From Oscillospiraceae bacterium (GTDB lineage Bacteria > Bacillota > Clostridia > Oscillospirales > Acutalibacteraceae), in NCBI GenBank assembly GCA_031266365.1, contig JAISBE010000015.1, positions 1 to 64,000 of the forward strand: a stretch of 64,000 bases of DNA, in the 5' to 3' direction. The position numbers and the translations under genes were made by a program. The notes below the pieces were generated by a model, which saw only the letters and a program-made list of their open reading frames with translations, was not told the DNA's origin and did not search any database. Within the stretch, counting starts at the first letter, position 1; each line of letters opens with the position of its first letter. Below, piece after piece: positions 24,771 through 34,217 of this stretch.

Positions 24771-25325
24771 TTATAATTTCTGTATATGATTTACCAAAAT
24801 GCGCCCAATGGGCTTTGAGAGAAAAATTAAGAAAAAAATTGTCGAAAAAGCATAAGCTATGTTCTTAAATAACCTAAAAAAATATAGAGCAACAAACCCT
24901 AGTAGCGAAAAATTATATCTTTCATTAAAAATTAGCAAATACAGCGTCATTATTCCGTTATAAATTAAAAACGTGCTCACTCCTCCCCAAATGCATATTA
25001 TTGGAAATGGAATATCTTTTCTATTTTTAAATAATGTTCCGGAGAGATAACCGATTATCGCGATTGCCACAACTTGGAATATAGTCCACAAGCCATGACC
25101 CAAAAAACAGTTTGAAACCAATATAGAGAGCACACCTACAGCAACTCCACAATATGGGCCTATATAACATCCAATAATGATGATAAACGCCACTAAAGGT
25201 TTTACTCCAGGTAAAAAAGCGCAAATAATTCTAATCACACTAATAATGCTGCAAAGCAAAGCGATAAATGTAATTTTCTTAACAGAAAAATTTTTCGATA
25301 TCTCTAAATTAGGATATAAATCCAT
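24771..25325 (-). CDS. ECF transporter S component, paralogue of the next gene
   Basis: A 184-residue protein with about six membrane segments. It aligns with its neighbour nearly end to end: VALIIGCYIGPYCGVAVGAL-like and SNCFLGHGLWTIFQVVAIAIIGYLSG match the corresponding segments. The pair looks like a tandem duplication. Ligand unknown; two related S components could divide related substrates. Confidence 0.78.
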   Translation of the reverse strand: MDLYPNLEISKNFSVKKITFIALLCSIISVIRIICAFLPGVKPLVAFIIIIGCYIGPYCGVAVGVLSILVSNCFLGHGLWTIFQVVAIAIIGYLSGTLFKNRKDIPFPIICIWGGVSTFLIYNGIMTLYLLIFNERYNFSLLGFVALYFFRLFKNIAYAFSTIFFLIFLSKPIGRILVNHIQKL

Positions 25326-25546
25326 AACTTAACTGTTCTCCCCTTTCCTTTTTGAAATAAAATTGCGATTAATTTTTTAAAAAATGTAAAAAAATATCAC
25401 AATCACAAATTTATTATATTCAGAAATTCACTATATTAAAATTGTAATTACAAATTAAAATTGTTAAATTTAAATAATTTATATCCCTTAAATGCAGTTT
25501 AAAACACAATTCACAACTTAATATTTCAAAAAAATTAAATTTCATA
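25326..25546. other. Divergent intergenic region
   Basis: Very AT-rich spacer between divergent genes. No riboswitch-like fold or open frame was recognised. Confidence 0.4.
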
Positions 25547-25575
25547 TTGAAAATTCGTCACAAAAATATTATAAT
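25547..25575 (+). promoter_or_regulatory. Sigma-A promoter of the gene at 25662
   Basis: TTGAAA (25547-25552), 17 bases, TATAAT (25570-25575). Confidence 0.7.
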
Positions 25576-25661
25576 AAAAAAGTAATGTTAAAAACAAAAC
25601 CCCTTTAAACAGACAGCACGTACTCTATTGGGATTTCATTTAAAGAAAGGAATTAATTTTT

Positions 25662-25961
25662 ATGACCATTATAAACGTTTACATCAGAGATTTTTCTAAA
25701 ATTGGCCAAATACAGCAAACTGAGCGCATTCTCTACAACCTAACGGAAACTCAAATTAATCTCAAAAAATTTTATGGCGTAGAGCTTATTTCACAAAAAA
25801 ACGAGCAGAAATTTATTTTCCCATACCACAACATCTCAGATTCTGAGTTTTTTGTGAAAAATTTGCTCAACTATTTATATGAAAACGCTGTAAAAGCAGA
25901 ATCAAGTAAAGATATAATAGAAGATGCATTAAATTCAGTTTTAGAGTTTATTTGCGATTAA
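25662..25961 (+). CDS. Small hypothetical protein, possibly DUF6514-like
   Basis: A 99-residue soluble protein with its own promoter and an AAAGGA ribosome binding site. It has a beta-rich first half (YGVELISQKNEQKFIFPYHNI) and a helical end (SSKDIIEDALNSVLEFICD). The pattern of YGV, then ISDSEFFVKNLLNYL and a final helix, recalls the DUF6514 family common in Oscillospiraceae, but this is from memory and unsure. One of few plus-strand genes in this part. Confidence 0.6.
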   Translation: MTIINVYIRDFSKIGQIQQTERILYNLTETQINLKKFYGVELISQKNEQKFIFPYHNISDSEFFVKNLLNYLYENAVKAESSKDIIEDALNSVLEFICD

Positions 25962-26000
25962 AACCCCCGTTTACAAAATTTAGTAAAACCTATTTCCACT

Positions 26001-26564
26001 TCAATTTTCTATAAATTCATAAAGCTTATTTTTCATTAAAGCTTTTATAATAATATCTGCCAATGGAACTGCAACTAAAACTGTTAAAACTCCATTTATC
26101 GACGAAACTAAAATGACTTTTCCAACCAAAATCAAAACAGATTGCAGCGGTATTTGCAAAATAAAAAAATTATAAATAAACGCCTTAATACTGCGCAAAA
26201 CAATATAAACAAAAACACCAACTATGGCAGCTATACTATTTCCAGTATAATTACTACATTTATTTTTAATTTTATGTGCAATAACACTACATATAAACGT
26301 CATAAGAAATTTAAACAAAAAGGTAAATGGGGCCGAGCTTATAAACATCGGATTTAAAATATCAAAAATAAAGCAACCCAGCCCTGCACAAAGCCCTCCA
26401 AGAGCAGGATTTAAAATAAGGCCAGCGATTACGCAAAATATGTCTCCCATATGTATCATTTGATGATGCGTGGATAAAGGAATTCTAATATTAATAAAAA
26501 TAAATATCAATGCGGTCATCAAGCCGGCGATTGAAAGCTTTATTGTTAAAACTTTTTTTTGCAT
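26001..26564 (-). CDS. ECF transporter S component
   Basis: A 187-residue membrane protein with five to six hydrophobic segments. The motif HMGDIFCVIAGLILNPALGGLCAGLGCFIFDIL is typical of S components such as those for folate, pantothenate or thiamine precursors. The ATG (MQKK) follows GGGTGA. It is not a close copy of the tandem pair at 24-25 kb. Ligand unknown. Confidence 0.72.
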   Translation of the reverse strand: MQKKVLTIKLSIAGLMTALIFIFINIRIPLSTHHQMIHMGDIFCVIAGLILNPALGGLCAGLGCFIFDILNPMFISSAPFTFLFKFLMTFICSVIAHKIKNKCSNYTGNSIAAIVGVFVYIVLRSIKAFIYNFFILQIPLQSVLILVGKVILVSSINGVLTVLVAVPLADIIIKALMKNKLYEFIEN

Positions 26565-26689
26565 ACTCAAATTTTCACCCAAAATTATCAAAGATTGACC
26601 ATTTCGTTTATATCTTAAACAAACGCATAATTAAAGACAGACTTCTTTAAATAATTTTGATAAATTTGTATATTTTAATTATTAAAATA

Positions 26690-26718
26690 TTGACAATTAT
26701 TTTATATTATTATATAAT
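26690..26718 (+). promoter_or_regulatory. Perfect consensus promoter of a 55-residue gene
   Basis: TTGACA (26690-26695), 17 bases, TATAAT (26713-26718), 40 bases before the ATG at 26759. The -10 box is followed by ATAAATATAAAAAATATTTAA, similar in style to the small-protein family promoters. Confidence 0.75.
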
Positions 26719-26758
26719 ATAAATATAAAAAATATTTAAAGAAAGAAGTGTGAATATC

Positions 26759-26926
26759 ATGCAATATAAAATTAAAGAACGCAGCTGCAATCGCCAAAAA
26801 GATGAAAAAGACAACGCTATAACCTTTATACCTAAAATGTTCGACCGATGCGCAATAAACCCACAAAATGATACTTACTACAACTATTCACCTTTTTATA
26901 AACCCCCTAAGGCTAAAAATTTATAA
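26759..26926 (+). CDS. Small hypothetical protein, 55 residues
   Basis: An open frame starting MQYKIKERSCNRQ and ending YKPPKAKNL. It has two Cys, is basic, and ends with a Tyr/Pro-rich stretch (DTYYNYSPFYKPP). No leader, membrane segment or known domain was seen. Support comes from the perfect promoter and the AAGAAGTG site before the ATG. Its last six bases overlap the end of the convergent gene at 26921. Function unknown. Confidence 0.5.
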   Translation: MQYKIKERSCNRQKDEKDNAITFIPKMFDRCAINPQNDTYYNYSPFYKPPKAKNL

Positions 26927-27133
26927 ACCTTCCGGGCATGGTAGATGATGCTCTTGGAATTGATTTTTTAATCTGCTTTTCGTTTCATCATCTAAATGAT
27001 CAATAACTTCAGGGTTAGTAAAAATGTTAATTAATATAGCTCTAAGCCATTCCTCAGTTGGCGGCGTGTCCAGATTTTCAACTATATTCTCTACCAAATC
27101 TTCTATCCCTGTTATTTTTTCCACTTGTCCCAT
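26921..27133 (-). CDS. Small acidic hypothetical protein, 70 residues
   Basis: The ATG (MGQVEK) follows GAGG at ten bases; an upstream in-frame TTG was not used. The product is acidic and helical (IEDLVENIVENLDTPP, EEWLRAILINIFTNP) and ends with a CP-containing tail. No known family recognised. Confidence 0.55.
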   Translation of the reverse strand: MGQVEKITGIEDLVENIVENLDTPPTEEWLRAILINIFTNPEVIDHLDDETKSRLKNQFQEHHLPCPEGL

Positions 27134-27280
27134 ACAAAGCAAACCTCTTTCTAAATAATTTATTCAATAATCGTCAACTTCACTATTTATACAAATTTTT
27201 CCTTTACTAATTTTAATATTTTATAAAAAGTTTATTTGTTAAAAATTTTGACAAATTAAGTATACAAAAATCTTTAACCC

Positions 27281-27718
27281 TTACTCCACATTTTTTATAG
27301 CTGACGAAGCGAGTGCATCACATCGTTCATTTTCTGGGTGGCCATCGTGACCTTTTATCCAATTCACACTCACATCATGAATTTCCATTAATTTTAATAA
27401 AATCTTCCATAAATCTTCATTTAAAGCAGGTTTATTATTCGATTTTCTCCATCCATTTTTTTGCCACTTTTTTGCCCAATCTTTTGCAATGCCATCACAC
27501 ACGTATTTGGAATCGCTATATAAATGCACTTCACACGGCTCTTTTAGCAACTTAAGCGCTTCTATCACGCCGGTTAATTCCATCCTGTTATTAGTTGTTT
27601 TTGAATTGGCTCCAGAAAGCTCTTTTTCTTTTCCTTTATATCTAAGAATAGCACCCCATCCCCCTGGCCCTGGATTTTGATGGCAGGCACCATCGGTAAA
27701 TATATCAACTTGCTTCAA
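27281..27718 (-). CDS. rnhA: Ribonuclease HI
   Basis: A 145-residue enzyme that cuts RNA in RNA-DNA hybrids. The catalytic set is complete: D9 in FTDGAC, E47 in RMELTG, D69 in LYSDSKY and D134 in ERCDALA, with H124. The TTG start follows AGGAGGG. The length is standard. Confidence 0.96.
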   Translation of the reverse strand: MKQVDIFTDGACHQNPGPGGWGAILRYKGKEKELSGANSKTTNNRMELTGVIEALKLLKEPCEVHLYSDSKYVCDGIAKDWAKKWQKNGWRKSNNKPALNEDLWKILLKLMEIHDVSVNWIKGHDGHPENERCDALASSAIKNVE

Positions 27719-27835
27719 TCTAGCTCCCTCCTAAATTAATGTAAATCTTATTAGATCTGCTAAATAATTTCAGGACTAGATTTATCTACAAAAATAAATT
27801 TATGATATGCTAAATAATCGCAAAAATTCCCAAAT

Positions 27836-30448
27836 TTATCTCCCATAAAAAGCATTTGTATAAATCTTTTTAATTTCGTCGATGAGGGGATATCTCGGAT
27901 TTGCGGTTGTGCATTGATCTTCATGTGCATTTTCTGATAATTTTTGTAAATTATTAAAAAACGTAGCCTCATCCACACCGCAATCAGCAATGCTAAGAGG
28001 TATATTAATTTCTTTTTGCAGATCTTTTAATGATTGAACTAAATTTTTTATACTTTCCTCTTTATTTTTACCACTTTTACCTATAATACAAGCAATTTTG
28101 GCGTATTTCTCATCTGCGACAAATTTTTCATATTTAGGAAAAGTTGCAAATTTAGTCGGCTTTTGAGCATTGTATTCAACGACATAAGGCAGCAAAATTG
28201 CGTTCGCTCGACCATGAGGTATATGATATTCCCCACCTAATTTGTGCGCCATAGAGTGATTAAGCCCTAAAAAAGCATTCGTAAAAGCCATCCCCGCGAT
28301 GCACGAAGCGTTATGCATTTTTTCCCTAGCTACGATATCTTTATCGCCATATTTATAAGCCATCGGCAAATATTTAAAAACAATATCGATCGCGTGTAAG
28401 GCAAGCCCATCGGTGTAATCGCTCGCCATAACCGAAACATATGCTTCCATGGCGTGTGTCAAGACATCCATTCCTGTGTCGGCTGTCGGCTCTTTTGGCA
28501 AACTCATAACAAATTGAGGATCCATAATAGCAACATCTGGTTGCACAGCATAATCAGCTAGCGGATATTTAATATTGCCACTATTTTTATCTGTTACCAC
28601 AGTAAATCCGGTAACCTCTGATCCTGTCCCGGAAGTCGTTGGTATCGCCACAAATTTTGCTTTACTCCCTAGCTGCGGGAATTTATAAGTTCTCTTGCGG
28701 ATATCCATAAATTTCAATTTCATATTGTCGAAAGAAGATTCAGGACGTTCATAAAACAACCACATGCCCTTAGCCGCATCCATTGCGGAACCCCCACCAA
28801 GAGCTATTATAACATTAGGTTTAAACCCGCGCATTGCCGCGGCCCCTCGCAATATCGTATCCACAGATGGGTCCGGCTCCACATCCGAAAAAATCTCAGA
28901 ATGGCAATATCTTTCTCTTTTTCTAAGATAATAAAGCACTTTATCGACATTTCCAAGCTTAACCATAGTGGGATCTGTGACAATAAACGCACGGTCAATA
29001 TCGGTCATTTTTTGCAAATATTGAACAGACCCATACTCAAAGTATATCTTATGTGGAATTTTAAACCACTGCATGTTAACTCTCCTCTTTGCGATGCGTT
29101 TTCTGTTCACTAAATTTACCGATGAAACATTTGATATAGTTGAATTATGGCCATAAGAACCGCACCCAAGCGTCAAAGACGGTGTATTTGCATTATATAT
29201 ATCTCCAATAGCCCCTTGCGAAGACGGCGCATTTGATATCACCCTCCCCACTTTCATTTTCTCCCCATAAGCGCTAATGATTTCTTCATTTTCACTATGA
29301 ATAACAGCAGAATGGCCAAGTCCGCCAAATTCAAGCATTTTGCCGGCCATTTCAAAGCCTTCTTTGCTGTTTTCCACAACAAAATAAGCGAGTATAGGCG
29401 AAAGTTTTTCCATAGAAAGCGGATATTCCACTCCCACATCTGGGAGTCTCGCGATTAAAATTTTGGTACGTTCAGGAACACTCAAGCCAGCTTGGGTTGC
29501 AATCCAATTGGCCGATTTTCCAACAATATCGGCATTAATCGCTTTTTTTTCGGCGCTATATGCATAATTAGAAAGTTTAACTATTTCTTTTTTATTTAGG
29601 AAATAGCAGTTGTTTTCTTTCATTATGCGTTCAAAATCCTCTACGATTGCTTTATCAACTATAACAGCTTGTTCCGAGGCGCAAATCATGCCATTATCGA
29701 ATGTTTTAGAAAGCATTAAATCTGTGCAAGATCTCTCCAAATTTGCCGATTCCTCGATATAACACGGCACATTACCAGGCCCCACACCCAAGGCAGGTTT
29801 TCCAGCGGAATATGCAGCTTTAACCATAGCGGATCCGCCCGTCGCTAGTATCAACGATACGCCTGGATGATTCATTAGAAGTGCGCTCGCCTCTTTAGAA
29901 GGACATTCAATCCACTGGATGCAATTTTTTGGTGCACCGGCTGCGATCGCGGCGTCTAAGAGGATTTTTGCCGCTTCAACGGAACAATTTTGCGCACCGG
30001 GATGAAACCCAAAGATGATAGGGTTGCGTGTTTTCGTGCATATTAACGATTTGAAAATAGTCGTTGAAGTTGGGTTTGTAACCGGGGTAATTGCTGCAAC
30101 AACGCCAACTGGCTCTGCCACTTCGATATACCCCTCAAGCTCGTTTTCTTTAACCACCCCCACCGACTTTTCATATTTAATGGAATGCCATATATACTCT
30201 GAGGCAAACATATTTTTAATAATTTTATCCTCAACGATACCTCTATTCGTCTCCTCTACGGCAAGCTTTGCGAGATATAGATGCTTATCGAGTGCAGCTA
30301 TGGTCATTGCATGAACGATTCGATCCACTTGCTCCTGGCTCAATTTCATATATTCATTTAATGCCACTTTTGCTTTTTTAACTAAAGAATCGATTACCGC
30401 ATTTTCGTTTATCTCCTGAATTTCCGAAGATTTTTCCGCTTTAGCCAT
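27836..30448 (-). CDS. adhE: Bifunctional acetaldehyde-CoA/alcohol dehydrogenase
   Basis: An 870-residue fusion that reduces acetyl-CoA to acetaldehyde and then ethanol with NADH. The N-terminal aldehyde dehydrogenase half has the catalytic Cys in [13 protein letters not shown] linker leads to the iron-dependent alcohol dehydrogenase half with [13 protein letters not shown], the metal ligands in [10 protein letters not shown] and [19 protein letters not shown]. The length is typical. It indicates ethanol fermentation. GAAAGGG precedes the ATG. No partner genes adjoin it. Confidence 0.96.
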   Translation of the reverse strand: MAKAEKSSEIQEINENAVIDSLVKKAKVALNEYMKLSQEQVDRIVHAMTIAALDKHLYLAKLAVEETNRGIVEDKIIKNMFASEYIWHSIKYEKSVGVVKENELEGYIEVAEPVGVVAAITPVTNPTSTTIFKSLICTKTRNPIIFGFHPGAQNCSVEAAKILLDAAIAAGAPKNCIQWIECPSKEASALLMNHPGVSLILATGGSAMVKAAYSAGKPALGVGPGNVPCYIEESANLERSCTDLMLSKTFDNGMICASEQAVIVDKAIVEDFERIMKENNCYFLNKKEIVKLSNYAYSAEKKAINADIVGKSANWIATQAGLSVPERTKILIARLPDVGVEYPLSMEKLSPILAYFVVENSKEGFEMAGKMLEFGGLGHSAVIHSENEEIISAYGEKMKVGRVISNAPSSQGAIGDIYNANTPSLTLGCGSYGHNSTISNVSSVNLVNRKRIAKRRVNMQWFKIPHKIYFEYGSVQYLQKMTDIDRAFIVTDPTMVKLGNVDKVLYYLRKRERYCHSEIFSDVEPDPSVDTILRGAAAMRGFKPNVIIALGGGSAMDAAKGMWLFYERPESSFDNMKLKFMDIRKRTYKFPQLGSKAKFVAIPTTSGTGSEVTGFTVVTDKNSGNIKYPLADYAVQPDVAIMDPQFVMSLPKEPTADTGMDVLTHAMEAYVSVMASDYTDGLALHAIDIVFKYLPMAYKYGDKDIVAREKMHNASCIAGMAFTNAFLGLNHSMAHKLGGEYHIPHGRANAILLPYVVEYNAQKPTKFATFPKYEKFVADEKYAKIACIIGKSGKNKEESIKNLVQSLKDLQKEINIPLSIADCGVDEATFFNNLQKLSENAHEDQCTTANPRYPLIDEIKKIYTNAFYGR

Positions 30449-30652
30449 AACAAAACCCTTTCAGTAATTTCTAAATTTTAAATATATTAAAAAAGCGATA
30501 CAGCCATCTTAAAATATATCAAATTACACATCTAATTATACTGCAACATCGTTTAAACGTCAACCATAAAACAGTGAGCAGATGTGAATAAGCTGTAAAA
30601 TTATATATTTAGTATGGCAAGCTTTTCTATTGCGCTACTGATTAATTAAATG

Positions 30653-30675
30653 TCGCCCGAAAATAATCCGGGCGA
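30653..30675 (-). terminator. Terminator-like hairpin after the large secreted-protein gene
   Basis: TCGCCCG (30653-30659) pairs with CGGGCGA (30669-30675), about 40 bases after the stop codon of the gene at 30714. The following sequence on the minus strand (CATTTAATTAA) is a weak T-run. Confidence 0.5.
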
Positions 30676-30713
30676 TCACTACGTTTTGCTAGAAAATCTT
30701 CCAAAATTTATGA

Positions 30714-33194
30714 TTATGTAAATAAGAACGTGGAATCCGGCCCCCGCCAATGTGCTGATCTTAGCCTGGCGGAATATTGGATTTTCACATTTGGGCCGAG
30801 GTGGTAGCGCGCTAAGGGCTTTTCGATATCAGCAGCGTTTCTCTGGGTGAAGGGCGTGCTGGTTTCTGCAATTATTCTGTTCTTTCCGCGGCTGCTTTCG
30901 AATGCGGTCGCTCCAAACGCAATTTCGCAGCAATGGTGCATCGGTATGACCACTAATGTCATTTTGTCGCGGCAAAACTTGTGTCGCACAATCCAGCTTT
31001 GCAGCACCGGTATAGAGCTATGTTGCCATGTTGGCTCTATAATTTCATTGCACCACGGGCATATCTTTAAAGCACTTTGAATGGTCGTATCGATAGCCGG
31101 CAGTCCAGGCACAGTATCACCATCCATCGGGAAAAAGGTTCGGAGAACGCGGCCTGCGCAATCTTCCAGGACGGAGAGTGTTAGCCTGTGGCTATCGGCA
31201 CTATTGAAGCTCGGAAAGATGAGCGGCAGGGGTTGTTCCACGTGAGTTTCATCTCCTAAAATCCGGAAACTATGGTTGTATGTGCCACTCAGCGTTGTTG
31301 TGTCACCACCTTCGAAGGATATAGCAGGCAGGTTTCTTAATGCTGCTAGGTTTAATTGGCAGGCTAGTTGCCCGTCTGAGTCATCGTAGGATGCCAAAAG
31401 TGGGGCGTAATGTGCATTGCTTCCAAGGAAATAGTAGTATCTTGTTTCAGTGGCCGATTTAGCGGTCGTTGAGGGGACTTGATACGCGAAGCCTATCACG
31501 GTGATGCAGCTTTGGTCTGGTGCAAATGTGCAGGTTAGCTGTTTCCCAGCCGGTAGTTCGTTGGTTTGGTCAATTTCACTGGGAACAATTTCCACTTTAT
31601 CAGTGATGTCCACCGGTGCACCGTACGCGAACCGTTGTTGAATATTCAGTGAAGGTGAAATACGGAATAAGTGCGAAATGGCAGCGATGAGTCTTGCGTT
31701 ATCAACATCATAGTTGACGGCAATCTGCGGCGGGTACTGAGGAGGTACATAAATAGTAAACTCGAGTGTGTGATCACTTAAGATATTTCGGCTAGATGTG
31801 TTGAGTATGACGCGTAGTGTTTGCCCATCAAGGTTCGGTAGTGAAGTATATGACAGTGTCATTATATTGCCGTCATATGTGGATGGCGACTCCGGTAAAA
31901 ATGTCTCTTCGTCATCTGTAAAGACAACGCTCACCTTTATTTTATTGATAAGCGTCTCAGGTTGAGTCCCGCCAATTTCTTTCCCTGCTCTGTATATGGG
32001 CAGTTGTGCAAATTTACCAAAATCTAAAACGATTTCGAGGGTTTCCGCTTTTGGGTCATACACATATGATAGTGTTGCTAGCTGGGTATCAGCTTCGAAG
32101 CGATAGTAGTACACCCGATTTATGTATTCGCCATCACTATCTTTTTGACCAGCCAGTAGCTGCACAATATGTTCTTCAGCTAGAGATAAACTTCCAGTGT
32201 AGGTGGCCGCATCAGTGGTCGCATCGTAACTCCCCGTGCCGAGTTCGCAAACAGAGCTGGCCTCAATCGGTCTGTGTAGTTCGTCGTCGAGTGCGCGTAA
32301 TTCAAACACCGGTCCAGTTGGCCAAGGTAGTTGGATATAGGTTGTAGTGTTTTTCTGGTCCTCTGCCAGCAGCACGCAAAACTTGATGTTATTTCCAATA
32401 TCATAAGTCGTTTCACCATCTGGTACGTGAATAACCTCATTAGGTATCTTTAGAGGAATTATTGTCGGCGGAACGTATAGCAACCGTTGATTCTCACTTT
32501 CGCTAGGCGGGAAGTGTATTATTAGGGCGGTGATGTCCGACGAAGAGGTAAGTTTAAAAGTGATGTCGTGGTGGTAGTAAGAGTTTATATTCGATACTGC
32601 GGCGAGTTCTTCTAGTGTATCGTTTGCCAGTTGTAGAGTGTAGTGTGGGGTTAATTGCGATAACCGGTAGGTGTCAAGGTTCTGGATAGTTTGCCCGGAG
32701 TATCTGGTGCTGTAGAGTAGTTCACATGGTAACGGTAATTGTGTCCAGGATAGTTTTAAATGTTCCGCGTCGGTAGAGTTGGTTGTATGAGGGGAAGATT
32801 GGTAAGCACTCTCACTGAACCAGAAGAACGAGTTGTATGCCCAAAAGGTGCTGTTACCTTGGTCTCTGATTGTATGGATCGTGACGCCATTCGATTTCGT
32901 CGGTGCTATTGTTATGATTGAGCCTCTGGATATGGTGTCAGTACCGTACGATATTTTGTGGTGTTGTAACTGGTCGGACCACGTTATGCTAAGTGGGAAC
33001 GTAATTTCAGTTAGTTGTCTTAGTCGCACAGCCATTCGGTCGGTTTGTTTATGAGTTGCCGAGTAAGTCGAGCTTCCGGACAATGGTGAGTACTCGGTAT
33101 CTCCAGTATAGTCGTCCGCAGATGATAGAGTAGGTCGCTGCAGCAGCATAAGCGACAGTGTAGCAGCGAGTAGCCGTTTTATGCGCAATTTCAT
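30714..33194 (-). CDS. Large secreted protein with repeated modules, unknown function
   Basis: An 826-residue protein from the ATG (MKLRIKR). A signal peptide (about 1-26, LLAATLSLMLLQRPTLSSA) implies export. The rest is Thr/Ser-rich and beta-type. Two modules beginning with a YYY motif (about residues 345-480 and 575-700) share the order of hydrophobic YYY strand, A/S-Y-D, LDF or LNL, and Gly-rich loop; a third copy is in the secreted protein at 34218. The C-terminus has CPWC and then a segment (about 730-800) that aligns with the end of the 34218 protein (VL...V.HK...VV/AIP...F.S/Q.G...T.F.QN/R.A). The DNA around the start is also similar in both genes. It appears less AT-rich than nearby housekeeping genes. 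No known family recognised; a surface or effector role is a guess. Confidence 0.7.
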   Translation of the reverse strand: MKLRIKRLLAATLSLMLLQRPTLSSADDYTGDTEYSPLSGSSTYSATHKQTDRMAVRLRQLTEITFPLSITWSDQLQHHKISYGTDTISRGSIITIAPTKSNGVTIHTIRDQGNSTFWAYNSFFWFSESAYQSSPHTTNSTDAEHLKLSWTQLPLPCELLYSTRYSGQTIQNLDTYRLSQLTPHYTLQLANDTLEELAAVSNINSYYHHDITFKLTSSSDITALIIHFPPSESENQRLLYVPPTIIPLKIPNEVIHVPDGETTYDIGNNIKFCVLLAEDQKNTTTYIQLPWPTGPVFELRALDDELHRPIEASSVCELGTGSYDATTDAATYTGSLSLAEEHIVQLLAGQKDSDGEYINRVYYYRFEADTQLATLSYVYDPKAETLEIVLDFGKFAQLPIYRAGKEIGGTQPETLINKIKVSVVFTDDEETFLPESPSTYDGNIMTLSYTSLPNLDGQTLRVILNTSSRNILSDHTLEFTIYVPPQYPPQIAVNYDVDNARLIAAISHLFRISPSLNIQQRFAYGAPVDITDKVEIVPSEIDQTNELPAGKQLTCTFAPDQSCITVIGFAYQVPSTTAKSATETRYYYFLGSNAHYAPLLASYDDSDGQLACQLNLAALRNLPAISFEGGDTTTLSGTYNHSFRILGDETHVEQPLPLIFPSFNSADSHRLTLSVLEDCAGRVLRTFFPMDGDTVPGLPAIDTTIQSALKICPWCNEIIEPTWQHSSIPVLQSWIVRHKFCRDKMTLVVIPMHHCCEIAFGATAFESSRGKNRIIAETSTPFTQRNAADIEKPLARYHLGPNVKIQYSARLRSAHWRGPDSTFLFT

Positions 33195-34217
33195 GGTAAT
33201 TTCACTTCGATTCATTCGTATTTTTTGCTAAGGCATTAAGCTAAAAATGCTGTTTGTTACGTTTATGGTCTTGATGGTAAATTATGGTTATTAGTAAATA
33301 ATTCAGTCTGTTTTGACATGTACATTCTAGCTGGACTTCCGCAAGAGTAGTGTGGGTCTCTAGTTTGCTATTCTATGGTGTAGCAGTGATGATAGCTTGT
33401 TCGCTCAGCGTGAGTATGGGCCAATTTGGTTTATATAAAGTTTATTTGCGCCATGCTAGTCTAATATAGCATAGGCACACAGTGAGCGAGGTTTCCATCA
33501 GAAAAGTCGGGGTGTTTGTTGTTTATTTAGTTTTTTTCGTGGGACAAATTCAGTTTTCTAATCTATCTGTTTTTTATACTTCGATGGTTAGGCAGCGTTC
33601 AATGTGCTCCCAAACTTTAAAGGCATAAACGATACTTCCGAATTCTTGTGTATGTTGATTTTTAACTAAATTCATAAAAACCGTCGACATATCTCTTTAA
33701 CATCAATAGCAGTTGACGGGTTATTCGTAAGCTTGATTTTATTTTTTAAGACGTCTTCATCGTCTTAAAAATACATCGAAAGTTTGATTTTTAGGCATAG
33801 TTCAGTGACGGCTTTTGATAAGGCAAATTGTACTATGTTTTTCGCATTTCTGGATACGTGTGAAGTTTTAGTATTTGACATCACGCTGTGACATCGATGC
33901 GGTTGCACTAAATGTATACTTGTGTAGATGTATCATGATGTTTTTTTCACGAGGTTAGCTGACCATTGGCGGTTAGTTTTATCTGTTAACTTCCGATGCC
34001 ATGGTCAGCTGGGACTCGATTTACGTTGTAATTATGCATATTTTAGTTTTGGAATCTTTTGGTGCAATGTTGCTGCTGAATCTTGCTTTTATTGTCTGTC
34101 TAGTAGTATTGTAAAGGCACATTAGTAGTTATTTTCATAATTTTCAATTCATACCTCTAAAATGAATTATCACTTTTTTACCGCTACAGCTAAATAAGGC
34201 AGACCGTGAATTGCGAT
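33195..34217. other. One-kilobase non-coding stretch between two secreted-protein genes
   Basis: No supported gene. Open frame 33928-34125 on the plus strand has no ribosome binding site and no recognisable protein. One perfect inverted repeat is present: TTTTTAAGACG at 33743-33753 with CGTCTTAAAAA at 33761-33771. The base composition is intermediate between the secreted genes and the AT-rich background, which would fit decayed coding DNA. Confidence 0.4.

Noticed and set aside
33928..34125. Open frame on the plus strand in the non-coding gap
   Set aside because: No ribosome binding site or known motif; compositionally unlike secreted proteins nearby.
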